Assembly (NCBI GenBank): GCA_000526575.1
Contig: JAGI01000002.1
Coordinates: 248,001 to 312,000, forward strand
Source of the DNA: Clostridium sp. 12(A)
Lineage (GTDB): Bacteria > Bacillota > Clostridia > Lachnospirales > Lachnospiraceae
Direction of reading: 5' to 3'
Length of the DNA stretch: 64,000 bases
Of the stretch, positions 51,509 through 61,400 are shown one piece after another. Every line of letters begins with the position of its first letter. Position 1 is the stretch's first letter. The notes beneath the pieces are model-generated. The model saw only the letters and a list, made by a program, of their open reading frames with translations. It searched no databases and had not been told where the DNA came from. Both the position numbers and the translations under genes were made by a program.

Positions 51509-51891
51509 TATTTATTTCCCTCCATTTTTTCATATAGATCAGCTATGATCTGCTGTAGTGTTATAATTTTTTCTTCGAGTGTTATTTTGTTTTCGTATGT
51601 TTCAGTTATAACTAGTTGAGATTGTATTAATTTTGACTGTAGATCAGCAATATTCTCCCTTTCAGTGGGGATATACATTACTTCTTCCAAAGAACCATCT
51701 TCTAAAATATGATAAAAAATACCATCCTCATACTTATCTCCGATATTAGTAGCATATCTTGTGGACTCCACAGCAAATGCTTTTTCACCAAACGATGCTC
51801 TTGCTAGTAGATTTGCAAGTTCATAATTTTCGCATTCAAATCTATTTTTTACAAATCCATCGTATATAAGTGCATATCTTAATTCATTCAT
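51508..51891 (-). CDS. Phage tail-end protein with C-terminal coiled coil
   Basis: This 127-aa protein has a mixed N-terminal half (MNELRYALIYDGFVKNRFECENYELANLLAR) and a coiled coil at about residues 75-125. It sits between the glycine-rich adhesin and the CD1375-like protein, a place often held by small adhesin-assembly proteins. It does not match a family I know. Confidence 0.6.
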   Translation of the reverse strand: MNELRYALIYDGFVKNRFECENYELANLLARASFGEKAFAVESTRYATNIGDKYEDGIFYHILEDGSLEEVMYIPTERENIADLQSKLIQSQLVITETYENKITLEEKIITLQQIIADLYEKMEGNK

Positions 51892-51902
51892 TCAAATCTC
51901 CT

Positions 51903-53489
51903 TTACCCAATATATCTAATAATACAGATTCCAGAGCCACCAGCGCCGCTATACCTCTTTGCACCTGAAGATTGCCGACCGCCACCGCCACCGCCACCAC
52001 CGCCAGAATTAGGTGTTGCATCTTGCCCATTGTTTGAAGTGCTAGCTGTGCCTCCAGGACCTCCTCCATAATATCCTCCTTGACCACCACCACCATCATA
52101 TGTTTGATGAGAACCATTCTTGGAGAATGTCCAATGACCACCGCCACCGCCACCGCCACCGCCAGAGTAAACTGTTCCGGTACCAAAGGCTTGAGTTGAA
52201 AAACCTTGTCCTCGACCACCTTCTTGTTTCCACGCCCTTACTTGATTACTATATCCATATTCATCATGTTCGTCGCCGTCGTTGTCACGATGCTCACCGG
52301 TTTTTATAATACTGTATAACGCCGATTGCCCGCCATTATTACCATTTGATCCACCATTTGCGCCCCATGGCGTACTATATAAATGATCTCTAGTATCTGG
52401 TTCGAATCCACCACCGCCACCGCCACCGGAGCCACCATTCCCATATGTATAATATGCGCTTTCTAGTTGTTTAGGAGTTTCTTTTCCTGTTGGAGTATAA
52501 TGTTTCAATATGTCTCCATATCCGCCGTAGCCTCCTTTAGCTACAATAGAGCCAAAAGATGTTGAGCTTCCATTTCGTTGAAGACTATACGAACTTCCTA
52601 AGTAACCTTCTCCTCCCAAACCTATGATTATTGGTATTTGTTGTCCTGATGTGACATTTATCGTTTGAGTAGTCGTATATCCGCCGCCACCACCAGATCC
52701 AGTAGCAGATTCGTTTGTATCCCATGAACCATCACCGCCTCCACCGCCGCCACCTACACAAAAAACTTCAACTTGGTTTATTCCATTAGGAACAGTCCAT
52801 GTCGTACTTGTAGTAAAGACTTGAGTTACAAGGTTTATATATACATTTTTAGTATAACTTGAGCTACCTAACCATTCTTGCCCATTAATAGTCGCGTAAC
52901 TAAAAGCTCTAAAGTAATAATTAATACTTGTACTAAATCCTCCAACTATAGCATTAGAAACTCCCCAAGCGTTTGTATTGTTACCAAAACCTTTATAAAA
53001 TCTTGTTCCATCGTTTATATTTGCAGGATAGCCCCCTGTTTTTCCTACAATTATTACTCCTGAAAATGGGCCATAAGAAGGATTCTGCCAAGTAAATATA
53101 ATCTGCGAAAAGGAGTAGGGGGCGCAACTAAAAGACAATATACTTTGTACGTTCATTGTTCCTGTAACTTTATTACCATTTGTCCAATATGTTTCTCCAT
53201 TTAAAACATGAGTGGGTATTGCCGTACCAGAGGTCTGACTGGCTAGACTATTTGCTATTACAGTAAAATCCTGTGCATGATAGCCTTTTTTTATATAAAA
53301 AGAACCACCTGCATTCAAACTTTGATTTGCAGTGGTTCCATTGTTCGCCATTTTACCTGTTCCTATTTCATCGTCTGTGTCTGCACCGACATAAGTCTTA
53401 CCGTCAAGTACGTATTCTTTTGTAACGGAAACTTCATCAGAACCGATTCCACCTCCGCCAGCAACGTTCGTTACACCGCATTTAGCCAT
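51903..53489 (-). CDS. Glycine-rich tail adhesin
   Basis: This 528-aa protein has an N-terminal tail-attachment-like region (VLDGKTYVGADTDDEIGTGKM, residues 27-47), a fibronectin-like middle (about 110-215), and a C-terminal glycine-rich domain with many poly-Gly runs, ending GGSGICIIRYIG. That ending is typical of phage receptor-binding glycine-rich proteins that expose loops on packed Gly helices. Its ATG overlaps the preceding stop by eight bases. It probably decides host binding. Gly codon tracts make repeated GCC-ACC DNA on the plus strand. Confidence 0.8.
   Translation of the reverse strand: MAKCGVTNVAGGGGIGSDEVSVTKEYVLDGKTYVGADTDDEIGTGKMANNGTTANQSLNAGGSFYIKKGYHAQDFTVIANSLASQTSGTAIPTHVLNGETYWTNGNKVTGTMNVQSILSFSCAPYSFSQIIFTWQNPSYGPFSGVIIVGKTGGYPANINDGTRFYKGFGNNTNAWGVSNAIVGGFSTSINYYFRAFSYATINGQEWLGSSSYTKNVYINLVTQVFTTSTTWTVPNGINQVEVFCVGGGGGGGDGSWDTNESATGSGGGGGYTTTQTINVTSGQQIPIIIGLGGEGYLGSSYSLQRNGSSTSFGSIVAKGGYGGYGDILKHYTPTGKETPKQLESAYYTYGNGGSGGGGGGGFEPDTRDHLYSTPWGANGGSNGNNGGQSALYSIIKTGEHRDNDGDEHDEYGYSNQVRAWKQEGGRGQGFSTQAFGTGTVYSGGGGGGGGGHWTFSKNGSHQTYDGGGGQGGYYGGGPGGTASTSNNGQDATPNSGGGGGGGGGRQSSGAKRYSGAGGSGICIIRYIG
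51974..52170. repeat. Trinucleotide-type tracts encoding poly-glycine
   Basis: Short GCC/ACC-rich arrays at about 51978-52005 and 52139-52166 (others at about 52411-52432 and 52738-52755) encode Gly runs in the adhesin. They are in frame and could change in length by slippage without breaking the gene. Confidence 0.6.
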
Positions 53490-54108
53490 CTTTTCTCACC
53501 ACCTCGATTTCTCTTATCACTAAGTCACTTTTTGGTCGCTTGTTTGCTTTTAAGACCACATTTCCAGCACCGGTATTTTCCTTTACTACGATAAAGGCTT
53601 TAGCTGCAAACAACATACTATCAGAGCCAAAATAGACATTTATCCTATCGTTCTCCAATATTTTGTCTGAGGAATATGTAAATGTTAAATTCTCATCCCA
53701 TTCACTAACTGGTATCTCAATATCGGTTGCAATGGTCACTCCGGTTAAATAGTCTGTTTTTAGGGCAGAGTATGCATTTGTTCTTTTATCTTCACCTGTT
53801 GCCGAATCATTAATGCCGACAGTATTCTGAGCAACGGTATGTACCATTGTGTCTACTTCTTCCATAAAAAACTTCTGTGTTGCTTTGACTCCGTCTAAAA
53901 GTACATTGAACTTTTCAGCATTAAATAATGATTTCATTAAGTTGGGGTATTGCTCTTTTATCTCAATCATTTTATCTGTATCATTATTAAGCCAAGCCTC
54001 ATTATATTGATCAATAATGGGACGGAGAGTAGAAGTAGCATCTTGCATATTTGGGAGGTCGCATATTGCTTCTGGGAATTTACTATGTGGGTATTCTGGA
54101 TAACTCAT
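53482..54108 (-). CDS. Phage tail protein of 208 aa
   Basis: It begins MSYPEYPHSKFPEAICDLPNMQDATS, has a helical central part (FNVLLDGVKATQKFFMEEV) and a beta-rich C-terminus (EIPVSEWDENLTFTYSSD ... KSDLVIREIEVVRKDG). ATG at 54108 follows AAAGGAG; the open frame extends six codons upstream. It overlaps the adhesin start. Position suggests a fibre connector or baseplate protein. Confidence 0.65.
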   Translation of the reverse strand: MSYPEYPHSKFPEAICDLPNMQDATSTLRPIIDQYNEAWLNNDTDKMIEIKEQYPNLMKSLFNAEKFNVLLDGVKATQKFFMEEVDTMVHTVAQNTVGINDSATGEDKRTNAYSALKTDYLTGVTIATDIEIPVSEWDENLTFTYSSDKILENDRINVYFGSDSMLFAAKAFIVVKENTGAGNVVLKANKRPKSDLVIREIEVVRKDG

Positions 54109-54126
54109 GACATCAACTCCTTTCAT

Positions 54127-55608
54127 TTATTTTCGATTGTAAACATAAGAAAAACTCTCTAAGAATTTATAGAGAGTTACTGACATAGTTCCATTACCTG
54201 TTGACCAACTTAAATTTTTTACAATATATTGGTTGGTTAAATTGTTGTACTTTGGAGTGAATTCTATTTTTGTGTTAACTTCCAACCAAGGTACTACCAA
54301 TGTAGTTAAGTTTATAGTATCCATCATAGCTGTCGATTTGTAAGTAAGGTATTCAGCCTGATTATAACAGGCGGCATTATCACTTAAACTGGAATAATCT
54401 AATGATTGAGATATCTCATAGCCTAGATTGGTCGTTGAAAATGGGCAATCTGGAGATTCCTCTACGTATCTTCCATAGCACTGGAATTGACCTAACAGGA
54501 ACAAGGCAGTTTGGTCAGGTGTAAGACGTCGGTAACGGAAGACGTAAATATTATCCTTCTTTAGTACCCCTTGTTTTAATGGATTCCCATCACCGTCATA
54601 AATAGGAATGGCGGAAGAGAAGTTGTTGATTGTAAATTTTGGAGCAACAAGATTGTCGCCATTTACCTTGAATGCAAGTTGTGTTAAATTATCTATACTA
54701 TCCCAAGACGTATACATATCAAAAGTTATACGATATGTGTTATCAATATATGTAGAGGTTTCGGCGTAACGGTCATCACTTTCTAATTCTAATACTTTTC
54801 CCCATATTTCTGTAACATTGTAGATACCATCAAATTTAGTATCTGCACTTTCGCTAACGACAATATCTTGCATAACCGTATCGTTTAAAATGACTGGGTC
54901 TTCTAAGCAGGTGGGAATTTGACGCCAGATAAAGGTTCCGTCTGCATCAAAATAAAATTCCCAGGAATCATATAGATCCCGGATTTTTGTCCAGATGTCA
55001 GCATATGTACTTCCCGTTTCAAAGGTTAGATCATAAGGGATTGGTTTACCAATGTCTTCTACAATATATCTGTCTATATCTGCATCTTTAAGTATTGCAA
55101 TGACAGAAGACCGGATATCCTCCCCGGCTGGTATGGTGAGATTCTTGATCGCGTAGTCTGGAGAATTATTAGAGGAGCCATAACCATGAATTTGTCCATT
55201 TAGAGTACCATCATATAGAGCCATAAGGTCAGCACATGCAACAGATAGCTTCTTTTCGGTACTGGAAAATGTATACTTCATACTGACATAGCAAAACACC
55301 CCTAGTTGATACCAAATAATTTCCTTTGTTCTAATAGATTTTATACCGTAGAAAACTCTAATACGTTTATCCAGCCATATCTTTTTATCTTTCCCTATAA
55401 TAAAGGAAGAGCTTAAAACAATAAGATCAAAATTATAGCTTCGACGCTGTATTGATTCATTATCTTGGCTGTAATTATCATTTATAATTTGGCCGTCAAG
55501 AGAGTCTAATATTTTCATATTAGAATTCAAAAGCTCCACTTTTAAATATATCTCCTGAGTGCCCTGTCTTAATAGTGATAAGTCAGTCTGTGATATTTCG
55601 CGTTCCAT
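54127..55608 (-). CDS. DUF5048-type phage tail/baseplate protein
   Basis: This 493-aa protein begins MEREISQTDLSLLRQGTQEIYLKVELL. It carries a beta-rich first half (DKRIRVFYGIKS, YQLGVFCYVSMKYTFSSTEKKLSV) and LYDSWEFYFDADGTFIWRQIP, as in DUF5048 proteins downstream of tape measure genes in Firmicutes phages, comparable to tail-associated baseplate hubs. Start ATG 55608 is close after an AGGT repeat that provides the ribosome binding site. Confidence 0.75.
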   Translation of the reverse strand: MEREISQTDLSLLRQGTQEIYLKVELLNSNMKILDSLDGQIINDNYSQDNESIQRRSYNFDLIVLSSSFIIGKDKKIWLDKRIRVFYGIKSIRTKEIIWYQLGVFCYVSMKYTFSSTEKKLSVACADLMALYDGTLNGQIHGYGSSNNSPDYAIKNLTIPAGEDIRSSVIAILKDADIDRYIVEDIGKPIPYDLTFETGSTYADIWTKIRDLYDSWEFYFDADGTFIWRQIPTCLEDPVILNDTVMQDIVVSESADTKFDGIYNVTEIWGKVLELESDDRYAETSTYIDNTYRITFDMYTSWDSIDNLTQLAFKVNGDNLVAPKFTINNFSSAIPIYDGDGNPLKQGVLKKDNIYVFRYRRLTPDQTALFLLGQFQCYGRYVEESPDCPFSTTNLGYEISQSLDYSSLSDNAACYNQAEYLTYKSTAMMDTINLTTLVVPWLEVNTKIEFTPKYNNLTNQYIVKNLSWSTGNGTMSVTLYKFLESFSYVYNRK

Positions 55609-55620
55609 ACCTACCTACCT
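55609..55620 (-). repeat. AGGT tandem repeat at a stop/ribosome-binding junction
   Basis: Three AGGT units on the minus strand (55609-55620) hold the stop codon of the 297-aa gene and the likely ribosome binding site of the DUF5048 gene. Confidence 0.5.
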
Positions 55621-56508
55621 ATCTAAATCAGTATCTATAAAACCATTATCAAATAAATCGCCATTACTATATGCATCTCCACATTCAGCAACGCTAAATT
55701 TAGTTGTAACATGTTCATAATAATCTGATTCTTCACTTATTTCATTACTAGTCACGCCTACCATATACATATTTCCTAAAAAGTCTTTTAAGATTTTTGT
55801 GTTTCCATTTGTTAAGAAGTCGTATACGGTATTACGGTATTTCCATGATGTGTTTTTTTGCCATAAGCCATTTTTTAATTCGATAAAGGTACATGAGATA
55901 TCACCAGTAAAATAATTTATTTTACCACCTTTTATAATTACAGGTTTAGCTCTACCCTGTAATTCTACTAATGATGTTCTATGTATCATTTTTCTATTAA
56001 ATGTGGTATCTAAAATCATAGGATATGAGATATCTTTTTCACAAATAAAGTAAGAGTCAAACTTTGACTCTACCTCATTTATAATGTAATCTCCCTCGCC
56101 TCCTGAAATAATTGGCACATAAGCATATTCGATTATACCGATAGGCTCAAAATAATCCATGATTTCTATTGCAAAATCACCATTACTGATAATCTGCTTT
56201 TCAAATATTGTTCTGAATTTAGCTTCGTTTTTCAATCTTCGTTTTATACGAACGGATTCAACAATACTCTCGGTGAAATTAACATTACCTCCGTATAGAT
56301 TATTTTGGAATAATGCATGTAATCTTGTTTCAAATTCCCACCTAGATGGAATAGTACCATCAAAATTATTTACCTCAATCAAATCGTTTGAAGAATATAT
56401 TTCATCGAAGATAGCATTTTCAATACTCAGAATTTCCACTTCTTGTGGTAACACGGGCGAAGATGATAATGCACCAATGCTCCCGGAAAAACAACCTCCT
56501 ATAAACAT
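55615..56508 (-). CDS. Phage tail protein of 297 aa, unknown
   Basis: It begins MFIGGCFSGSIGALSSSPVLP, with a beta-rich body (WEFETRLHALFQNNLYGGNVNF, VIIKGGKINYFTGDISCTFIE). Start ATG 56508 follows GAGGTGATAATAA. It sits between the FN3-like protein and the DUF5048 protein. It may be part of the baseplate; no family recognised. A hydrophobic start could look like a lipoprotein (GGC), but the run is too short. Confidence 0.6.
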   Translation of the reverse strand: MFIGGCFSGSIGALSSSPVLPQEVEILSIENAIFDEIYSSNDLIEVNNFDGTIPSRWEFETRLHALFQNNLYGGNVNFTESIVESVRIKRRLKNEAKFRTIFEKQIISNGDFAIEIMDYFEPIGIIEYAYVPIISGGEGDYIINEVESKFDSYFICEKDISYPMILDTTFNRKMIHRTSLVELQGRAKPVIIKGGKINYFTGDISCTFIELKNGLWQKNTSWKYRNTVYDFLTNGNTKILKDFLGNMYMVGVTSNEISEESDYYEHVTTKFSVAECGDAYSNGDLFDNGFIDTDLDR

Positions 56509-56519
56509 TTATTATCACC

Positions 56520-57581
56520 TCACTTTTTATTTACATATATAACTTTTAAATCATAGTAACTACCTATACGATTTACACATAAGGCAAACTGTTGAGCTTC
56601 ATTATTTGGCAAATCTATGTAATTACTAAAAAGTACATAGTTAAATCCGCTTGAGATTGCATTTAATTCAAAAAATGCTTTTTCTCCATTAGAATCTGAA
56701 AAGCTGCCTTTGCGATAGAAGATATCTACGTTGAAGTTCTTCCCATCTTCTAGGTGTATGATTCTATTATTTTGTTTAGGCTCATAAAAAACAAATACTT
56801 TAGTAAAGTTTCCCTCTGTTTTAAAACCTACATCATAAGTGACTTTATTATCTCTTAAATCTACGTACTCATTATCAATATATATAACATCTTTTTCTGG
56901 AATGCCAACTGAAGATACGATGTTGCTTTTTATCTCAATACAACCATGTTCAGATTTGTTGTTTAACTCAAGAGGACTAAAGATTTGAGCGATTTGATAG
57001 GAGACGGTTAATAATATATAACCTGTGTCTAAAATCTTGTTGTGTAATGTCTTTCCCGTAGCTCTTAAATAATATTGCTTTGCATTTTCGAGACCAGTAA
57101 TCGTATATGACATATCTGAGGTATCATATATATTTCCAGATGATTGTAATTCTGTTTTTTGGTAGGTATATAGTGTTATACGAAATGAGTTTAGAGGTTC
57201 ATCTTCCGCTTGGTAGTAATTTAGTCCTACTCTACAAGCAGAAGATTTGAGAATATCACTTTCCTCCACAGATATTCTGAATGTGGGAGTTGAAAGACAG
57301 TAAAAGGGGGTACCAATACCCTGTATACTTGATTCTATATCATTAACGTCAAAAACTGTTATATAAGCTATATAATATCCGCCATTCTCCAAACCAGAAT
57401 TTGACGGAATAACAAAAGATTGTTTCATCGAATCATTAATATGGTCATATATAGTTTCACCAGATGCATTATCCTTTACAATGCATCGAACTTTATAAAC
57501 CTGATTGCCTTGCCATGTAAATTTGATTTCTGTTCCAATAGTCGAATCAAATGGTTCTATGGGGTGTATTATCGCATACAT
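56520..57581 (-). CDS. Fibronectin-type-III-like phage tail protein
   Basis: This 353-aa protein begins MYAIIHPIEPFDSTIGTEIKFTWQGNQVYK, resembling FN3 domains (about residues 8-95 and 100-195; GLENAKQYYLRATGKT). The rest is beta-rich. Such domains stiffen or extend tail tips and fibres. ATG 57581 follows AAGGAGATATA. Confidence 0.6.
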   Translation of the reverse strand: MYAIIHPIEPFDSTIGTEIKFTWQGNQVYKVRCIVKDNASGETIYDHINDSMKQSFVIPSNSGLENGGYYIAYITVFDVNDIESSIQGIGTPFYCLSTPTFRISVEESDILKSSACRVGLNYYQAEDEPLNSFRITLYTYQKTELQSSGNIYDTSDMSYTITGLENAKQYYLRATGKTLHNKILDTGYILLTVSYQIAQIFSPLELNNKSEHGCIEIKSNIVSSVGIPEKDVIYIDNEYVDLRDNKVTYDVGFKTEGNFTKVFVFYEPKQNNRIIHLEDGKNFNVDIFYRKGSFSDSNGEKAFFELNAISSGFNYVLFSNYIDLPNNEAQQFALCVNRIGSYYDLKVIYVNKK

Positions 57582-57591
57582 TTATATCTCC

Positions 57592-58392
57592 TTATACAAG
57601 ATCTGTAGGTGTATATATTACAAGGAACATTGCCGAAAACAAACCGCCGCAAGAATAATCATTATGGTTGAACCACCTTACTCTAAATTCAATTCCGTCA
57701 ATCTTAGTAATATCAATTGTAACGTTAGCTGTATCGCAACCAATAGGTATAAATATAGCATTGTTACCTATTCCACTAATATTACAAATGTATGATTCTT
57801 CAGTATATGATCCTGGTTCAATAGTATCTACATTATCGTTGACTTGGTATATTTCAAATTTCTTAAAATAGTTATTAGATACGTTTTTTGTATAATAACG
57901 GGAATCGTGATCTTTCGAATCTGCTTTTTTATGTAAGTCAAACACGGAAGATGAGATCTTATCGTTTAGGGCTGTTTGTTGCTTAATTGAAATAGGCTTA
58001 TCTTGATCTGATGTATTGTTAACTTTCTCTAAACCAATATTTTCAGCAGTAATATTAACATTTCCATTTCTATAAGTTGTTTCTGAATTTCCTTTTACTC
58101 CAGTAACACCAGACGTTGGTAAGTTATCTTTTGTGTATGTATTGGATTGTATGTACAACTCATTCCAATCATTACCTGGAGCACATACCCAGACCATATC
58201 TTCGATATTAACATTACCATCACACTTTACAACATAATCTTTGCCCTTGTATAACACCTTACACTTCTTGGTTGATAAATTATCAATAACCTTAGCGCGA
58301 AATGTTTTGTCATACTTTAATGAGTCTGCTTTTATGCTGAATAAATAATTAAGATCTTCGGCAATTTTTTTATATACATCTTGAAAATTCAA
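57592..58392 (-). CDS. Phage baseplate/tail-tip protein with collar-like segment
   Basis: This 266-aa protein has an N-terminal beta-rich domain (KAKVIDNLSTKKCKVLYKGKDYV, an OB-like fold by pattern) and a central GLEKVNNTSDQDKPISIKQQTALNDKIS segment, seen in many short-tail-fibre and collar proteins. The C-terminal 100 residues are beta-rich. The start is TTG 58392 with AAAGGATGGTG about 6 bases upstream; no ATG is near. Confidence 0.65.
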   Translation of the reverse strand: MNFQDVYKKIAEDLNYLFSIKADSLKYDKTFRAKVIDNLSTKKCKVLYKGKDYVVKCDGNVNIEDMVWVCAPGNDWNELYIQSNTYTKDNLPTSGVTGVKGNSETTYRNGNVNITAENIGLEKVNNTSDQDKPISIKQQTALNDKISSSVFDLHKKADSKDHDSRYYTKNVSNNYFKKFEIYQVNDNVDTIEPGSYTEESYICNISGIGNNAIFIPIGCDTANVTIDITKIDGIEFRVRWFNHNDYSCGGLFSAMFLVIYTPTDLV

Positions 58393-58434
58393 TTGTTCAC
58401 CATCCTTTTAAGGGACTCTTATTAGAGTCCCCAA

Positions 58435-61400
58435 TTATCTTATTCCTGACTGTTGAATTATTGCTCTCTTTAATCCTCCGCTTAATATTCCATTTGCCAA
58501 GCCCTCAGTATCGTTACACTCTTGTATGTTAATGTTACCAAATTTAAACTCTTGTGTAGTAATATTAGGACGATTTGGAGAGAAAGTAGAGTAGTCTGTT
58601 TTAGACGGAGTGATTTTCCAAGCAGTAGCTAAGTTTTTAAGTAGAGTATCTTGCTGTTCTGGATTAAACACTGCCTCATTTCTATGAAGGATCGCAGAAA
58701 TTTCATCTTGATCCATCTTCTTTAGGCCAAGTAACTTCATCTTTGCTTCACGGTCAGAGGTGGACGATGTACCAACCAACCCATTCTCTATGCCGTTTTT
58801 ATATGCTTTGCCACCTACACCTGGGCCACTATTTACGTATCCTGAACTATCTTTACGAAACGGAGCACCATCTTCATCGTCGTCATCGTCTTCACTTGCG
58901 TTTTCGAGATTATCCCTTACCTCTTCCAGAACATCAAGCATAGACGCTACATTGTCTGTAAGTTGCTGCCAGCTTGAAGTGTACTCAGATATTATTCCGG
59001 CATTTTGATTATACTGTTTAAATGAGTCTATAAGTTCAGTAGCTGTATTAGCAAGCCCTTGCTTTATACCAGAAAGAACATTTTCTGCATTGGCAGCCGT
59101 ACCATTCATTGCACCTAGATAATCATAGATGTTCTGCAAATTACCTTCAGCTGACATGGTTTGATTCATTTGAGCCAATAGATTATTTATGCCGGTTAAA
59201 GCCTGATCGTAGGAGAGTGTACCTTCTTTGTAAGAGCTGATATAATCCTCCAATAGAGAATAGATATTGTTGGTATTATTAATCTGCTCTTGATACTGCC
59301 TCAATTGTTCTGCCGTATTTGCGTACATACCAGAGAAGTTATTAAATAGCTCCACATCTTTTCCAGATAGAACTTTATCCTTCCAACCAACTCCAAGTAA
59401 ATCATTGGCTTTTGCTTCATTCTGTGCCTGAGTTATTTTTTCGCTAATTTCAGACCACTTATCAGATATTTTTTGTAAAGAGTCAATCTGATCCTGGTAT
59501 TTATCATTTAATCCATCAAGAGTTTCCTGTAATTCATCAATCTGAGTCTGGATTTTATCGGTTTCCATATCAAATTTTGCACTTTGAACTGCTTCTTGGG
59601 CATCTCGAAGTTTGTCTGCATTCTGTTCATAGACAACCTGTCCATCGCGGATTACTTTTTCAGTTGCCTGTTGATTTGCTTTTTGGAGATTGTAAAGGGC
59701 CTGTTCGTATTTTAGCTGTAACTGTAGCTCTTTATTTTGCTTATTCATTAAGTCTAGCTTATCTTGCAAGGCTTTTTTCTGAGCATTATATTCCTCATTT
59801 ACAGCATCTTTCTGCTCGTTAATGGCATCGATCTGCTCTTTGATGGCTCCGGTTACGGCACTAATAACCGTATCGTATTCTTCTTTAACTCCACTCAGTC
59901 CATCAGTAACTTTCTGTAGCTCAGAAGAATAATTGTTGATATTGTCAAGTGGCATCTTTAATAACTCTTCATTCCACTTTTTGAGATTTTGTACCATAGA
60001 TGACATCTCAGAATTAACAGACTGTAACTGACCATATAATTCATTCCACCGAGTGGAACCTTTTTCTTGCTCATCCATTACATTCTTAATTTCAGAAGCC
60101 AAATCCTGATACTGATCAATAGTAGTAGCACCGTTAGAAATCAAAGTCTGGTAATAATCAGCGCTAAGTTTACCACCTGTTGCTGAAGCCACATCACCCC
60201 ATTTTTCAATTGCAGAAGAAATATCTTTGTACATAGAAACTATAGTATTTAGATTATCAATAGGCATTTGCTCTAATGCCTGATTGATTTCTTCCTGCTC
60301 AATTCTCAGTCCTTGTATTTCATTCTTTGCAGCTTTTACTTTTGCCTGTAATTCCTTGTAGTCTTTTGATTTGACAGAAACCTTTGCTGCCCTAAGATCA
60401 GCCATTTCAGATTCCCATTCAGCAATATCTTGTTCGTTACCAGATATCAAACCCTTATTATTATTTTTTTGTTGCTTATAGAAATCTGCATCAATAATTT
60501 CTCCGCGCGCTTCCATAAGTTCCATTTGTGACTTGATAATCTTATTGGATTGCTCTAGCTTTTCGTTTTCAGTATTAATTGCGCTGATTCTATTCTCATG
60601 GAGATCCTTAATAGTTTTAATATGTTCTGTTTCGCCGTCAGCCAATTGCTTTTGAGATGCTTTCAATTTTTCATTTGCGTCGATTGCCGTTTGGACTTTT
60701 TTTCCTAAATCGCTTGGTAAAGATTCAATTTCAATTCCACCATTTTCAATCTTATCTTTGTACTCAGATGGGATAGCCTTTAGAGCATCTGCATAAGCTT
60801 TTGAATACGCTTCGACTTCTTGCTGATATTGTGGTAGCAATGTCTCTGTCTGCATTTTAAGCATACCTTGTAATGCATTTTCTTTTGATGCGCCGGGAGC
60901 ACCAGATTGAATCATTGTGTATAATTCGCCAAGACTTAATCCTGCTTTATCAGCATAACTTTGTAACTCAGACAGACCTTCGAATGTATTACCAAGACCA
61001 TTATCAAAAATTGATTTTGCTTTATCAAATTGCTCTTGTGTTAACCCAAGGTATGCAACAGTATCCTTATTAGCCAGTTCCTCAAGCTTAGAATACTCAT
61101 CTTGCATTAATTTAGTTTTGCGAGCAATCCAGTCAACTTCATTTTGAGAGTCTTCTTTTTTCTTTTTATCTGAACCTGAACCAGCTTTATTAGATTTATT
61201 AGCTCCTGCGTAGTTTGCGCTGGCACCTTTACCTTGGTAATTACGAGATGTATTTATGGCATCTTGTACTTGTTTATCAGCGTCAGCTTTAAGTTTGTCC
61301 ATCTTTTCTTGATATGCATTTAACTGATTATCAATTGCCATAGACATTCCAAGTCCGGTTCTCTGGGATAGAAGGTTATCTAAATTGGCTTTTTGTGTGT

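Noticed and set aside
51974-52760. Repeats considered as a CRISPR array or tandem-repeat locus
   Set aside because: No spacers or regular unit length; the tracts are poly-glycine codons inside one continuous reading frame.
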